A stretch of DNA of 64,000 bases, taken from Tersicoccus sp. Bi-70. GTDB lineage: Bacteria > Actinomycetota > Actinomycetes > Actinomycetales > Micrococcaceae. The stretch is taken from NCBI RefSeq assembly GCF_001968825.1, contig NZ_MIEU01000010.1, positions 434,001 to 498,000 of the forward strand, read 5' to 3'. Position numbers and translations under genes: made by a program. Shown here piece after piece: positions 17,201 through 24,408 of this stretch. Numbering within the stretch: position 1 is the first letter of the stretch; the number at the start of each line of letters is the position of its first letter. The notes under the pieces are model-generated. The model was not told the DNA's origin. It ran no database searches and was given only the letters and a program-made list of their open reading frames with translations.

Positions 17201-17757
17201 ATGCAGCGGCCGTCCTGGCGCGCCTGCGTCGGCCGGTGCCGCGCCGGCCGTCCCCGGCCGCACGCAAGGGCACGGCCTTCCACGCGTGGGTCGAGGAGTG
17301 GTACGTCGAACCCGGCATGCTGGACCTCGGGGACGTCCCCGGTCAGGCGGACGCGCACGTCGACGCCGGGCACGAACTGCCGGACATGATCGCCGCGTTC
17401 CAGGCCTCCCGCTTCGCGTCGATGATCCCGGTCGCCGTCGAGGCGCCCGTGGAGACGCGGGTCGGCTCCGTCGTCGTGCGTGGCCGGATCGACGCGGTGT
17501 TCCGCGACGTGACCGGGCACTGGGACCTGATCGACTGGAAGACCGGCCAGGTTCCCACCGGGCGCGACCTGGCCAACAAGGCGGTGCAGCTGGCCCTGTA
17601 CCGGCTCGCCTGGTCGCGGTTGCACGACGTGCCGCTGACCGACGTGGACGCCGCGTTCTTCTACGTGGCGCACGGTCGGGAGGTGCGGCTGCCGGCGCTG
17701 GCCGACGAGGCGACCCTGGAACAGATCGTGGCGGAGGCGTTCCCGCCGGCCGGCTGA
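14209..17757 (+). CDS. adnB: AdnB-like subunit of helicase-nuclease, active SF1 motor plus RecB-type nuclease
   Basis: An 1182-residue UvrD/Rep-type helicase with Walker A AGAGSGKTATM (residues 50-60), TFTRKAAGEL (motif Ia), LDEFQDTSHAQ (motif II), GDPKQSIYGFRGAS (motif III), AHAAKGLEWDAV and a late VAITRARRDL motif VI. The C-terminal nuclease has GRIDAVF, LIDWKTGQ (Asp1109, Lys1111) and QLALYRLAW. In the mycobacterial AdnAB complex the B subunit is the leading motor. The start GTG overlaps the adnA stop codon (GTGA). A Gln/Gly-rich linker of about 60 residues near residue 920 separates motor and nuclease. Confidence 0.85.
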   Translation: MSTDTDMTGTDARSTLITPARLAEALGSPPPTPEQAEIIAAPLEPLLVVAGAGSGKTATMSQRITWLVANGLVSPDQILGVTFTRKAAGELATRVGSSLRRLRAVGLLPASAEADGAAVLDPQISTYHSYAASIVQDHGLRLGVERDAVVIGQAQAWQLASQVVEAYEGEHEHFVSAKSTLVAGVLQMASECAEHLREPAAVEEWLQETVARLAALPYVSGKTTAVTKEATKALDRLRTLGTVAGLVTRYDEAKRMRGVLDYGDLVHIAARIAQRVPAVAAAERARYPVVVLDEFQDTSHAQAVLFRRLFGDGHPVTAVGDPKQSIYGFRGASAGQLQQFGEQFPRVDADGERTVARTLYLTTAWRNDEHILAAANHVSAPLAGGDGAAGGPSGLVGATAAVPPLQPRPGAGPGRVVIERHGTTDEESASIVRHVSALRPDLLPAARTAGGGSGMTDEEAPSVAVLCRTRAQIEPIRRALTDHGIPVEVVGLGGLLDTPEIVDVVSTLQVLADPGRSDALMRLMAGARWRVGPRDLMALRDWSWVLASRRERALRQREELDASTAGTAEEAGPVESDTVDAASLVEAIDWLPDAGWESAHGRSLSAAGRDRLARLATELRDLRGYLGDELTTLIGQVERVMLLDIEVASRPGISIHQARANLDAFADAAASFLAGSPRIDVVAFLGWLEAARDEENGLETAQPDVRSDAVQLLTAHAAKGLEWDAVLVPGLSRGVFPSDKRSRWSSDTLVLPWPLRGDHAHLPQWDLDQPDLKSLMDAEKKEFTAAAGSHAEMEERRLAYVAITRARRDLILTSAVWRGGNVKPAAVSPFLEELEELTVGEEPAVERGDWVEDAGVENPNAGRPLTAQWPYDPLDSPIDAQGRRLRPGTSRRPALARAADEVIAAIGTVGMPTQDGGQEQRSAQHQPPQDDGQAQNGTPGRDGMSGRGSGFEDAPALAERWEQETTVLLDRFLSPPSAAQAQPPTHISASTLVDLDDDAAAVLARLRRPVPRRPSPAARKGTAFHAWVEEWYVEPGMLDLGDVPGQADAHVDAGHELPDMIAAFQASRFASMIPVAVEAPVETRVGSVVVRGRIDAVFRDVTGHWDLIDWKTGQVPTGRDLANKAVQLALYRLAWSRLHDVPLTDVDAAFFYVAHGREVRLPALADEATLEQIVAEAFPPAG

Positions 17758-17773
17758 GTCGGTCCGACCGCGG

Positions 17774-19159
17774 TCAGCGGCGGAAGTCCTCCGGGTGCCG
17801 CACCGCGGTGGCGCCGGTCGACCGGCCGGTCGTCGACGGGCGGTGCGCGTCATCGACCGCGTCGGCATCGCGTGCGTCGTCGGCGCGATCAGCGTCGTCG
17901 GCCACGATCGACGGCGGGACCGCGGGCATCGCGGGCCGTTCAGCGGGGTCCGGTTCGGGCCCCGGGTGGGCGATGATCGGGTGCCGCGTGGTCACCGCGT
18001 CGGGCTCGGAGATCCGCGTCGCACCCGTCGGTCGCGCGGGGCGCTCGGCGGCGTCCTGTGAGCCGGAGCGCCGGTCGATCGTCACCCCCTCGTCGGGGAC
18101 GTCCGCGCCGTCGCGAGCGGAAGCGACCTCGTCGTCGGAGACGTCGTCCGAGGCGTCATCGGATGAGGTGACGCCGGCATCAGGCGACCCGGGCCCCGCA
18201 CCGGCGTCGACACTCGCGGGCGCCGGCGGCGGGGTGCTCAGCTCCCATCCGCCGGTGCGCTCGACGTCGTGGTCGAGCTCGTCGAGCATCTGCCGGGCCT
18301 CGTCGATCATGTCGGCGTCGTCGAGCGTCACGCCGCGCACCAGCCACTTCGCCAGGGCGAACTCGGCCGAGAGCGCAGCCCGGTGCATCAGGTGCGGGTC
18401 CTCCGGCTCGGGCAGTGCCATCGAGTACGCCTCGAGCACGACGTCGACGAACGACTGGTCGTTGCACGCCACGAGCCACGCGAAGTCGTCCGCGGGGTCG
18501 CCGATGTGCAGATCGGTCCAGCCGGACACGGCGGTCACCCGGTCGCCGTCGACCAGGACGTGGTCCTCGTGCAGGTCGCCGTGCACGACGGTCGGTGCGA
18601 ACCGCCACAGGCTGACGTCCTCGAGCGCATTCTCCCAGCGGCGCAGCAGCCGGGTGGGGATGCGAGCGGTGCCGGCCGCCTGGTCCAGCTCGTTCAGGCG
18701 GCGCTGCCGGAACTCGTTCGCCGTGTAGGAGGGCAGGCCGGCGTCCTCCACCAGGTCGGGGGAGAGGCCGTGGATCGCCGCGAGGGACCGGCCCACCGCG
18801 GGCGCGAGCACCCGGGACCGCACGTCGTCGATGCGCAGTCGCTCGCCGGGCAGGTGGGAGTAGACGAAGGTGGTCAGCGGACCCTGCCGGACGGTGCCGG
18901 CGACCGTGGGCAGCTCGAACGGCAGATCGGCGCGCACGGCCGGCGTGAAGGAGCGCAGCACGGTGAGCTCGTTCTCCAGCCGCAGGCTCGCCTCGGGGTG
19001 CCGGGGTGAGCGCACCCGCCAGGTGCGGCCGGCGCCGTCCTGGATCAGCGCGGCGTCGAAGTCGGCAGCGTCGTCCGGCTCCGCCGCCACCGCACGCGCG
19101 GACAGCAGGGGCACGGCAGCGCTGGCGATGGCCGCCAGGTGCTCAGGGGTACGTCTCAC
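17774..19159 (-). CDS. Aminoglycoside/macrolide phosphotransferase-like kinase with long acidic tail
   Basis: A 461-residue protein. Residues about 40-330 form an APH-type kinase fold: a beta-hairpin region with RTWRVRSPRHPEAS, TFVYSHLPGERL, the catalytic loop VVHGDLHEDHVLV, and a metal site in the sequence SGWTDLHIGDPADDFAWL. The last 125 residues are Asp/Pro/Arg-rich, low-complexity and probably disordered. Orthologues sit next to nudC and uvrD2 in related actinobacteria and are often labelled macrolide phosphotransferase; a house-keeping substrate is more likely than resistance. The GTG at 19159 is preceded by TACGGT and 6 nt. It converges with adnB, 16 bp apart. Confidence 0.75.
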   Translation of the reverse strand: MRRTPEHLAAIASAAVPLLSARAVAAEPDDAADFDAALIQDGAGRTWRVRSPRHPEASLRLENELTVLRSFTPAVRADLPFELPTVAGTVRQGPLTTFVYSHLPGERLRIDDVRSRVLAPAVGRSLAAIHGLSPDLVEDAGLPSYTANEFRQRRLNELDQAAGTARIPTRLLRRWENALEDVSLWRFAPTVVHGDLHEDHVLVDGDRVTAVSGWTDLHIGDPADDFAWLVACNDQSFVDVVLEAYSMALPEPEDPHLMHRAALSAEFALAKWLVRGVTLDDADMIDEARQMLDELDHDVERTGGWELSTPPPAPASVDAGAGPGSPDAGVTSSDDASDDVSDDEVASARDGADVPDEGVTIDRRSGSQDAAERPARPTGATRISEPDAVTTRHPIIAHPGPEPDPAERPAMPAVPPSIVADDADRADDARDADAVDDAHRPSTTGRSTGATAVRHPEDFRR

Positions 19160-19165
19160 CCCTCC

Positions 19166-19289
19166 ACCGTATGCCGACCGGCCGGTGACGCCCACGCGCA
19201 GCAGCGGCGAGTCGCCCCTGCGCGTGACCGAGATCCCGTCCACCGGGCGGTCCTGCGGTATGCGTTCTGTCGGCGTGCCTGCGTACGGT
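19166..19289. promoter_or_regulatory. Divergent leaderless promoters for the phosphotransferase and nudC
   Basis: Two TACGGT elements face outward: one on the minus strand (19171 to 19166) 6 nt before the GTG at 19159, and one on the plus strand (19284-19289) 6 nt before the ATG at 19296. Both genes should yield leaderless transcripts. Confidence 0.6.
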
Positions 19290-19295
19290 AGGAGC

Positions 19296-20339
19296 ATGAC
19301 GACGAGCGAGCCTTCTCCGACCCCGGCCGCGACGACCAGCGCGGGAAACACTCCCGAGGATCCGGCCGCCGCCGTCAACGCGACCCTGCTGCTCTCCCGG
19401 GTCGGCGTGGACCGGCGCGGGGAGCGCCGCAACGACCCGGGCCTGTTCGACACCCTCGCGTCCTCCCCGACCACCCGCTATCTGCCGCTGCGCGACGGGC
19501 AGGCCCCGGTCCGCGACGGCCACCTCGTCCTCCTGGACACTCCTCCCGCGGGTGACGGCACGCCGCCGATCTACCTCGGCGCGACCACCGAGGACGGTGC
19601 GGTCCCGGCCGGCACCGACGTCGTGCTCGTCGCGGTGCCCGGCAGCGAGTCCGCCGGCCCGGCTGACGCGGGCGTGTACCAGGACGACCACGCCGGCTCC
19701 ATCGTGCCCGGGGCACAGTGGCACGGACTGCGCGACGCCGCCGACGATCTCGACGCCGTCGAGGCCGGCCTGTTCGTCGAGTCCCTCGCCCTGCACCACT
19801 GGCACCGGGTGCACAGTCACTGCCCCCGCTGCGGCGCCGCCACCGAGGTCACCGAGGCCGGTTGGGTGCGCCGGTGCACCGCCGACGGATCCCAGCACTT
19901 CCCGCGGACCGACCCGGCGATCATCTGCACGGTGATCGACGACGACGACCGGCTGCTGCTCGGCCGGTCCGCCCAGTGGCCCGCCAACCGGTTCTCGACG
20001 CTGGCGGGCTTCGTCGAGCCCGGCGAGTCGCTCGAGGCCGCCGTCGTGCGAGAGATCGGGGAGGAGGCCGGCATCGTCGTCGACCGGCCCCGCTACCTCG
20101 GGTCGCAGCCGTGGCCCTTCCCCTGCTCCCTGATGCTCGGGTACACCGCCCACGCCGTGGGCACCCGCGTCGTCCCGGACGGCGTCGAGATCCTCGACCT
20201 GCGCTGGTTCACGCGGCAGGAGCTGGCGGCCGCCGTCGGCGCCGGCGAGGTCCGGCTGCCCGGCACGGTGTCCATCGCGCGCCGGCTGATCGAGCACTGG
20301 TACGGCGAGCCGATGACCGAACCCGAGGGCTCCTGGTGA
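19296..20339 (+). CDS. nudC: NAD(+) diphosphatase / NADH pyrophosphatase, Nudix family
   Basis: A 347-residue NudC. The middle carries a zinc ribbon (HSHCPRCGAATEV, then RRCTADGSQHFPR). The Nudix box GFVEPGESLEAAVVREIGEE is intact, and the NudC-specific SQPWPFPCSLMLGY follows. The enzyme cleaves NADH or NAD to NMNH/NMN and AMP and can remove NAD caps from RNA 5' ends. The ATG at 19296 is supported by a TACGGT -10 six bases upstream and also has GGAG close by. Its TGA overlaps the uvrD2 start (GTGA), so the two genes are co-translated. Confidence 0.93.
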   Translation: MTTSEPSPTPAATTSAGNTPEDPAAAVNATLLLSRVGVDRRGERRNDPGLFDTLASSPTTRYLPLRDGQAPVRDGHLVLLDTPPAGDGTPPIYLGATTEDGAVPAGTDVVLVAVPGSESAGPADAGVYQDDHAGSIVPGAQWHGLRDAADDLDAVEAGLFVESLALHHWHRVHSHCPRCGAATEVTEAGWVRRCTADGSQHFPRTDPAIICTVIDDDDRLLLGRSAQWPANRFSTLAGFVEPGESLEAAVVREIGEEAGIVVDRPRYLGSQPWPFPCSLMLGYTAHAVGTRVVPDGVEILDLRWFTRQELAAAVGAGEVRLPGTVSIARRLIEHWYGEPMTEPEGSW

Positions 20340-22498
20340 GTGCGGTGCCGCAGAGCCCGGAGATCACGGAGGCGGAGGCGATCCTCGCCGGCCTCGACGA
20401 GGAGCAGCGGCAGGTGGCCACCAGCCTGCAGGGACCCGTCTGCGTGCTTGCCGGTGCGGGCACCGGCAAGACCCGCGCCATCACCCACCGGATCGCCTAC
20501 GGCGTGCACACGGGCGCCTTCGCCCCGCAGCGCACCCTCGCCCTGACCTTCACCGCGCGGGCCGCCGCCGAGATGCGGACCCGGCTGCGCACGCTCGGTG
20601 TGCCCGCCGTGCAGGCGCGCACCTTCCACGCCGCCGCCCTGCGCCAGCTGCAGTTCTTCTGGCCGCAGGCCGTGGGCGGGCAGCTGCCCGGGCTGCTGGA
20701 CCACAAGGCCAACCTCATCGCCGAGGCGGCCCGCCGCCTGCAGCTGACGACGGACCGGGCGAGCCTGCGCGACGTCGCCTCGGAGATCGAGTGGGCGAAG
20801 GTCAGCATGCTCACCCCGGACACCTATCTGGGCTCCGCCGCCGGGCGTGGCGAGCCGGGGGGCTTCTCCGCGACCACCATGACCCGGCTCTTCCAGTCCT
20901 ACGAGGACGTGAAGGCGGACCGGAACGTCATCGACTTCGAGGACGTTCTGCTCATCACGGTCGGCATCCTGCAGGAGGACGCGAAGGTCGCGGCGACCGT
21001 GCGGGAGCAGTACCGGCACTTCGTCGTCGACGAGTACCAGGACGTCTCCCCGCTCCAGCAGCGCATGCTCGACCTGTGGCTCGGCGGCCGGGACGACCTG
21101 TGCGTGGTCGGCGACGCTAGCCAGACCATCTACTCGTTCACCGGTGCCACCTCCCGGTTCCTGCTGCAGTTCCGCAGTCGCTACCCGGAGGCGCAGGTCG
21201 TCGAGCTGGTCCGCAACTACCGCTCCACCGAGCCCGTCGTCTCCCTCGCGAACCGACTGCTCATGGCCCGGCGCGGGGGTTCCGCGGGCGGCACCTGGAG
21301 CGAGCCGCTGCACCTGGTCTCCCAGCCGGGGGAGGGCCCGGACCCCCAGTTCACCGAGTACCCCGACGACGAGGCAGAGGCCGCCGGGGTCGCCGCCCGG
21401 ATCGGCAGCCTGATCTCCTCGGGCGTGCCCGCCAGTCAGATCGCGGTCCTGTTCCGCACCAACGGCCAGTCGCAGGCGTTCGAGCAGGCCCTCGCGGCGG
21501 CGTCCATCGGCTACCAGCTGCGCGGCGGCGAGCGATTCTTCGCGCGACGGGAGGTGCGGGAGGCGATCCTGCAGCTGCGCGCGGCGGCCCGTGCCGTCGA
21601 CGGCACCGCCGGGCCCGACGCGGCGGAGACGGATGCCGGCACCGCGTCGGACGTGCCGGCCACCGTCAAGGACGTGCTCTCCTCCCTGGGCTACCAGGAC
21701 GAGGCGCCGAGCCAGGGCGGAGCCGTGCGGGAACGGTGGGAGTCCCTCGCCGCGCTCGTCTCCCTCGCGACCGAACTGGCGGACGAGCGCGCGGCGCACG
21801 GCCGGCGGTTCGAGCTGGGTGACCTGGTGCGTGAGCTCGACGAGCGGGCCGCGTCGCAGCACGCCCCGACCGTGGACGGCGTCACCCTGGCCTCCCTGCA
21901 CTCCGCGAAGGGCCTGGAGTGGGACGCGGTCTTCCTCACGGGCCTGACCGAGGGCCTGATGCCGATCACCTTCGCGGAGGACCAGGCCGAGATCGACGAA
22001 GAACGCCGGTTGCTCTACGTGGGCATCACCCGGGCGCGGCGTCATCTCGCCCTGAGCTGGTCCCTGGCGCGCAGCCCCGGTGGCCGCGGGCACCGGTCGG
22101 CGTCCCGGTTCCTGGACGGGCTCGCCCCGGCCGCGACCCGGTCCCGCGCGGCCGGTGCAGCTCGCGCCTCGGCGCCCCGGCGGAAGGCCCCCGCCGTGCT
22201 GCACTGCCGGGTCTGCGGCACGGTGCTGACCACGGGCGCCGAACGCAAGACCGGGCGGTGCGCCACGTGCCCGCCCGGGTACGAGGAGAAGGTCTTCGAG
22301 GCGCTGCGCACCTGGCGCAGCGACACCGCGAAGCAGGGCTCCGTACCGGCGTACGTGGTGTTCACCGACGCCACCCTGATGGCCATCGCCGAGCGGATGC
22401 CGAGCAGCGCCGACGAGCTGGCCGGCATCACCGGCGTCGGGCCTGCCAAGCTGGAACGCTACGGCCAGGCCGTGCTCGAGGTGCTGGCCGCCTCCTGA
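20336..22498 (+). CDS. uvrD2: UvrD2-type DNA helicase with tetracysteine and HRDC domains
   Basis: A 720-residue SF1 helicase: Walker A AGAGTGKTRAITHR near residue 40, LTFTARAAAEM, VDEYQDVSPLQQRML (motif II), GDASQTIYSFTGA (motif III) and LYVGITRARRHLALSWS (motif VI). After the motor come four cysteines (Cys624, 627, 642, 645; CxxC-14-CxxC) and a C-terminal HRDC domain (VVFTDATLMAIAERMP to the end). This layout is that of mycobacterial UvrD2, a 3'-5' helicase that needs the Cys motif for unwinding. The start lies in the nudC stop codon. The 3' end overlaps the convergent ThiF-like gene by 40 bp. Confidence 0.92.
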   Translation: MSAVPQSPEITEAEAILAGLDEEQRQVATSLQGPVCVLAGAGTGKTRAITHRIAYGVHTGAFAPQRTLALTFTARAAAEMRTRLRTLGVPAVQARTFHAAALRQLQFFWPQAVGGQLPGLLDHKANLIAEAARRLQLTTDRASLRDVASEIEWAKVSMLTPDTYLGSAAGRGEPGGFSATTMTRLFQSYEDVKADRNVIDFEDVLLITVGILQEDAKVAATVREQYRHFVVDEYQDVSPLQQRMLDLWLGGRDDLCVVGDASQTIYSFTGATSRFLLQFRSRYPEAQVVELVRNYRSTEPVVSLANRLLMARRGGSAGGTWSEPLHLVSQPGEGPDPQFTEYPDDEAEAAGVAARIGSLISSGVPASQIAVLFRTNGQSQAFEQALAAASIGYQLRGGERFFARREVREAILQLRAAARAVDGTAGPDAAETDAGTASDVPATVKDVLSSLGYQDEAPSQGGAVRERWESLAALVSLATELADERAAHGRRFELGDLVRELDERAASQHAPTVDGVTLASLHSAKGLEWDAVFLTGLTEGLMPITFAEDQAEIDEERRLLYVGITRARRHLALSWSLARSPGGRGHRSASRFLDGLAPAATRSRAAGAARASAPRRKAPAVLHCRVCGTVLTTGAERKTGRCATCPPGYEEKVFEALRTWRSDTAKQGSVPAYVVFTDATLMAIAERMPSSADELAGITGVGPAKLERYGQAVLEVLAAS

Positions 22499-23532
22499 CC
22501 GGCCACCGGCGCACCGGAACACGCGCACGCCGGATGCGGCCGGCACGGGTGACGCCCGACGCGGCCGTCCGCCACCCGGAGCACCAGTTCGGCGGACCAG
22601 GCGGCCGGCCGGTGCTCCCCGTCGAGGAACGCCAGCGCCTGCACCACCGCCAGGGCGGCGGTGGCCGGGACGAACGACGTCGCCGCCGACGGGCCGACCG
22701 TGGCCGTGACCAGCTGGTCTCGGATCGACGGCCACGCCGGGTCCGCATCCGTGCGGTGCCGGTCCTGGCACGCCAGGCAGGCGGTCACCCCGGTCACCAC
22801 GAGGGGACCGACGATGTGGTCACGCTCCCGGGCGACCACCGGCAGGACCGCGCTGGCCTGCGCGGCGGCGTCGAGCAGCGCGGGAGGCAGCGCGTCGGCC
22901 GCCGTCAGCACCACCAGGTCGACGGATCCGTCCGGCAGCATCGTGGCCGTCCGGCCCGCCTCGGCGATCACGCACTCGATCGCCGCGTCCGGGGCGACCG
23001 ATCGCACCGCCTGGCGCAGCGCCACCCGGCGGTCCAGCCCGAGGTGGGCCAGGCCGACCCCGCCCGGACCGATCTCCGCCGCCGAGACCGGGGGACCGTC
23101 GTCGTGCACCAGCCGGCCGATGCCTGCCCCCGCGAGCCCGGTCAGCACCGCCGTCGCCAGTGCACCCGTCCCGTGCACGCGCACGACGGCGGCCGCCCGG
23201 CGGGCGAGCACGGCCGCGGCGTGGCGGTGGTGGATCGCGCGCAACTGCCCCAGTTCCCCGGTGAGCCGGTCCGCCCGCAGGCCGCCGGTCCGTTCCGGCG
23301 ACGGCAGGAGCACCGGGTCGAGCGCGTCCAGCAGTTCGGCCACGCGACGGTGCTCGACGCCGTACCGGCGAGCGAGGGCGGCGATGGCGGCACCGTCCCG
23401 GTCGGTGCGCAGGCCCGCGATGAGCGCGCAGTCCCCGTCGGTCAGCCCGTCCAGCACGAGGCCGCCGTCCAGGCCGACCTGCATGCTGGACCGGCCGCGA
23501 CGCAGCACACGCAGCCCCGGATTGATGTGCAC
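22459..23532 (-). CDS. Degenerate ThiF/E1-like protein
   Basis: A 357-residue protein with an N-terminal region resembling the winged-helix part of TOMM/ThiF proteins (LDGGLVLDGLTDGDCALIAGL) and a Rossmann-like core (VRVHGTGALATAVLTGLAGA, then LDRRVALRQAVRSVAP). The glycine-rich ATP loop and Asp of active E1 enzymes are altered to GTGALA and HDDGPP, so adenylation is doubtful. Two cysteine groups (CLAC; C-x5-CAC) could bind zinc. The GTG start has a GGGGGCGG site upstream. It converges on uvrD2 with a 40-bp overlap and is divergent from the YgjP peptidase gene. The role is unknown. Confidence 0.65.
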   Translation of the reverse strand: MHINPGLRVLRRGRSSMQVGLDGGLVLDGLTDGDCALIAGLRTDRDGAAIAALARRYGVEHRRVAELLDALDPVLLPSPERTGGLRADRLTGELGQLRAIHHRHAAAVLARRAAAVVRVHGTGALATAVLTGLAGAGIGRLVHDDGPPVSAAEIGPGGVGLAHLGLDRRVALRQAVRSVAPDAAIECVIAEAGRTATMLPDGSVDLVVLTAADALPPALLDAAAQASAVLPVVARERDHIVGPLVVTGVTACLACQDRHRTDADPAWPSIRDQLVTATVGPSAATSFVPATAALAVVQALAFLDGEHRPAAWSAELVLRVADGRVGRHPCRPHPACACSGAPVAGQEAASTSSTAWP

Positions 23533-23608
23533 GATCCGCCCCCGATCACCCGCTCGGCCCCCGTCCGGGAGGCGCCCGCATCGGCCGCTCCCGTGATGTG
23601 CCGGTCAG

Positions 23609-23649
23609 CCTGTCACAGGGCCGGCCGCCAGGCCGCGGGTTTGTCCACA
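23609..23649. promoter_or_regulatory. Palindrome and single DnaA-box-like site between divergent genes
   Basis: CCTGTCACAGG (23609-23619) is a perfect 5-1-5 palindrome, and TTGTCCACA (23641-23649) is identical to the preferred actinobacterial DnaA box. Both lie in the spacer between the ThiF-like and YgjP genes. Confidence 0.4.
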
Positions 23650-23679
23650 GGGGTGGCGGGACCGGTCGGAACAGGGCGA

Positions 23680-23685
23680 TACGGT
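23680..23685 (+). promoter_or_regulatory. -10 element (TACGGT) for leaderless YgjP peptidase gene
   Basis: TACGGT followed by 6 nt and the GTG at 23692. Confidence 0.5.
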
Positions 23686-23691
23686 GGCGCT

Positions 23692-24327
23692 GTGACCCCA
23701 CCGCGCCCTTCCCCCGCGTCGCCGACGCCCCGCGAGCCCGGTCGCTCGTCCGCGGCTCCGGACGACTCCGCGTCCCCGGCCGCCGGGGCGAGCGCCGACC
23801 GGCCGCCCGTCGAGGTGCGCCGCTCCGCTCGCCGGCGGCGGACCATCAGCGCCGTCTGGCAGGACGGCCGGATCGTCGTCTCCGTACCGGCGTCGGGTAC
23901 GGCCGCGCAGGAGAAGGCCTGGGTCGAGACGATGGTGGCGCGGCTGACCGCGCAGCGCGACCGGCAGGCCACCGAGCACGGGCCCGAGGGGCTGGTCGCG
24001 CGCGCCGAGGCCCTGTCCCGTCGGCACCTGAGTGGAAGGGCCCGACCGACGTCGATCCGGTGGGTCGCCAACCAGAGCACCCGGTGGGGATCGGCGACGC
24101 CGAGCCGGGGCACCATCCGGCTCTCCACCCAGTTGCAGGGCATGCCGGACTGGGTGATCGACTACGTGCTGCTGCACGAGCTGGCCCACCTCATCGAGGC
24201 CGGCCACGGGCCACGGTTCCAGGCGCTCCTGGCCGGCTACCCGCGGCTGGCCGAGGCGAAGGCGTTCCTCGAGGGGGCGAGCTTCGCCGCCCGGCGCGGC
24301 CTGACCGGCGAGCACGCCGAGGACTGA
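23692..24327 (+). CDS. YgjP/DUF45-type zinc metallopeptidase
   Basis: A 211-residue protein with the zinc motif HELAHLIEAGHG (His162, Glu163, His166 and a third ligand His172). The sequence TSIRWVANQSTRWGSATPSRG with IRLSTQLQGMPDWVIDYVLLHE is the YgjP (M48-related, WLM-like) signature. The first 45 residues are Pro/Ser/Ala-rich and probably disordered. The cellular substrate of the family is unknown. The GTG start follows TACGGT by 6 nt. The stop codon lies within the first unit of a six-unit tandem repeat that runs into the end of the convergent SDR gene. Confidence 0.85.
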   Translation: MTPPRPSPASPTPREPGRSSAAPDDSASPAAGASADRPPVEVRRSARRRRTISAVWQDGRIVVSVPASGTAAQEKAWVETMVARLTAQRDRQATEHGPEGLVARAEALSRRHLSGRARPTSIRWVANQSTRWGSATPSRGTIRLSTQLQGMPDWVIDYVLLHELAHLIEAGHGPRFQALLAGYPRLAEAKAFLEGASFAARRGLTGEHAED

Positions 24328-24408
24328 GCCGCGCAGGACTGACCCGCGCCGGACTGACCCGTGCAGGCCGAGCCGCGCAGGACGAGCGACTCAGGACGAG
24401 CGACTCAG
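24322..24408. repeat. Six-unit 14-15 bp tandem array spanning two convergent stop codons
   Basis: Units begin at 24322, 24337, 24352, 24367, 24381 and 24395; the first three are 15 bp (type GACTGACCCGCGCCG), the last three 14 bp, the last two identical (GACGAGCGACTCAG). The first unit contains the YgjP TGA and the sixth contains the SDR stop. Confidence 0.85.

Noticed and set aside
17758-17773. Terminator between adnB and the phosphotransferase gene
   Set aside because: The 16-bp gap holds only a five-pair hairpin; too weak to call.
17286-18728. A 480-codon plus-strand frame after adnB
   Set aside because: First part is out of frame with the AdnB nuclease domain, second part is antisense to the phosphotransferase; no own start signal or motif.
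23641-23649. Replication origin
   Set aside because: Only one DnaA box, no AT-rich region and no dnaA/dnaN genes nearby.
24322-24408. CRISPR-like array
   Set aside because: Units are contiguous with no spacers and only 14-15 bp; this is a simple tandem repeat.
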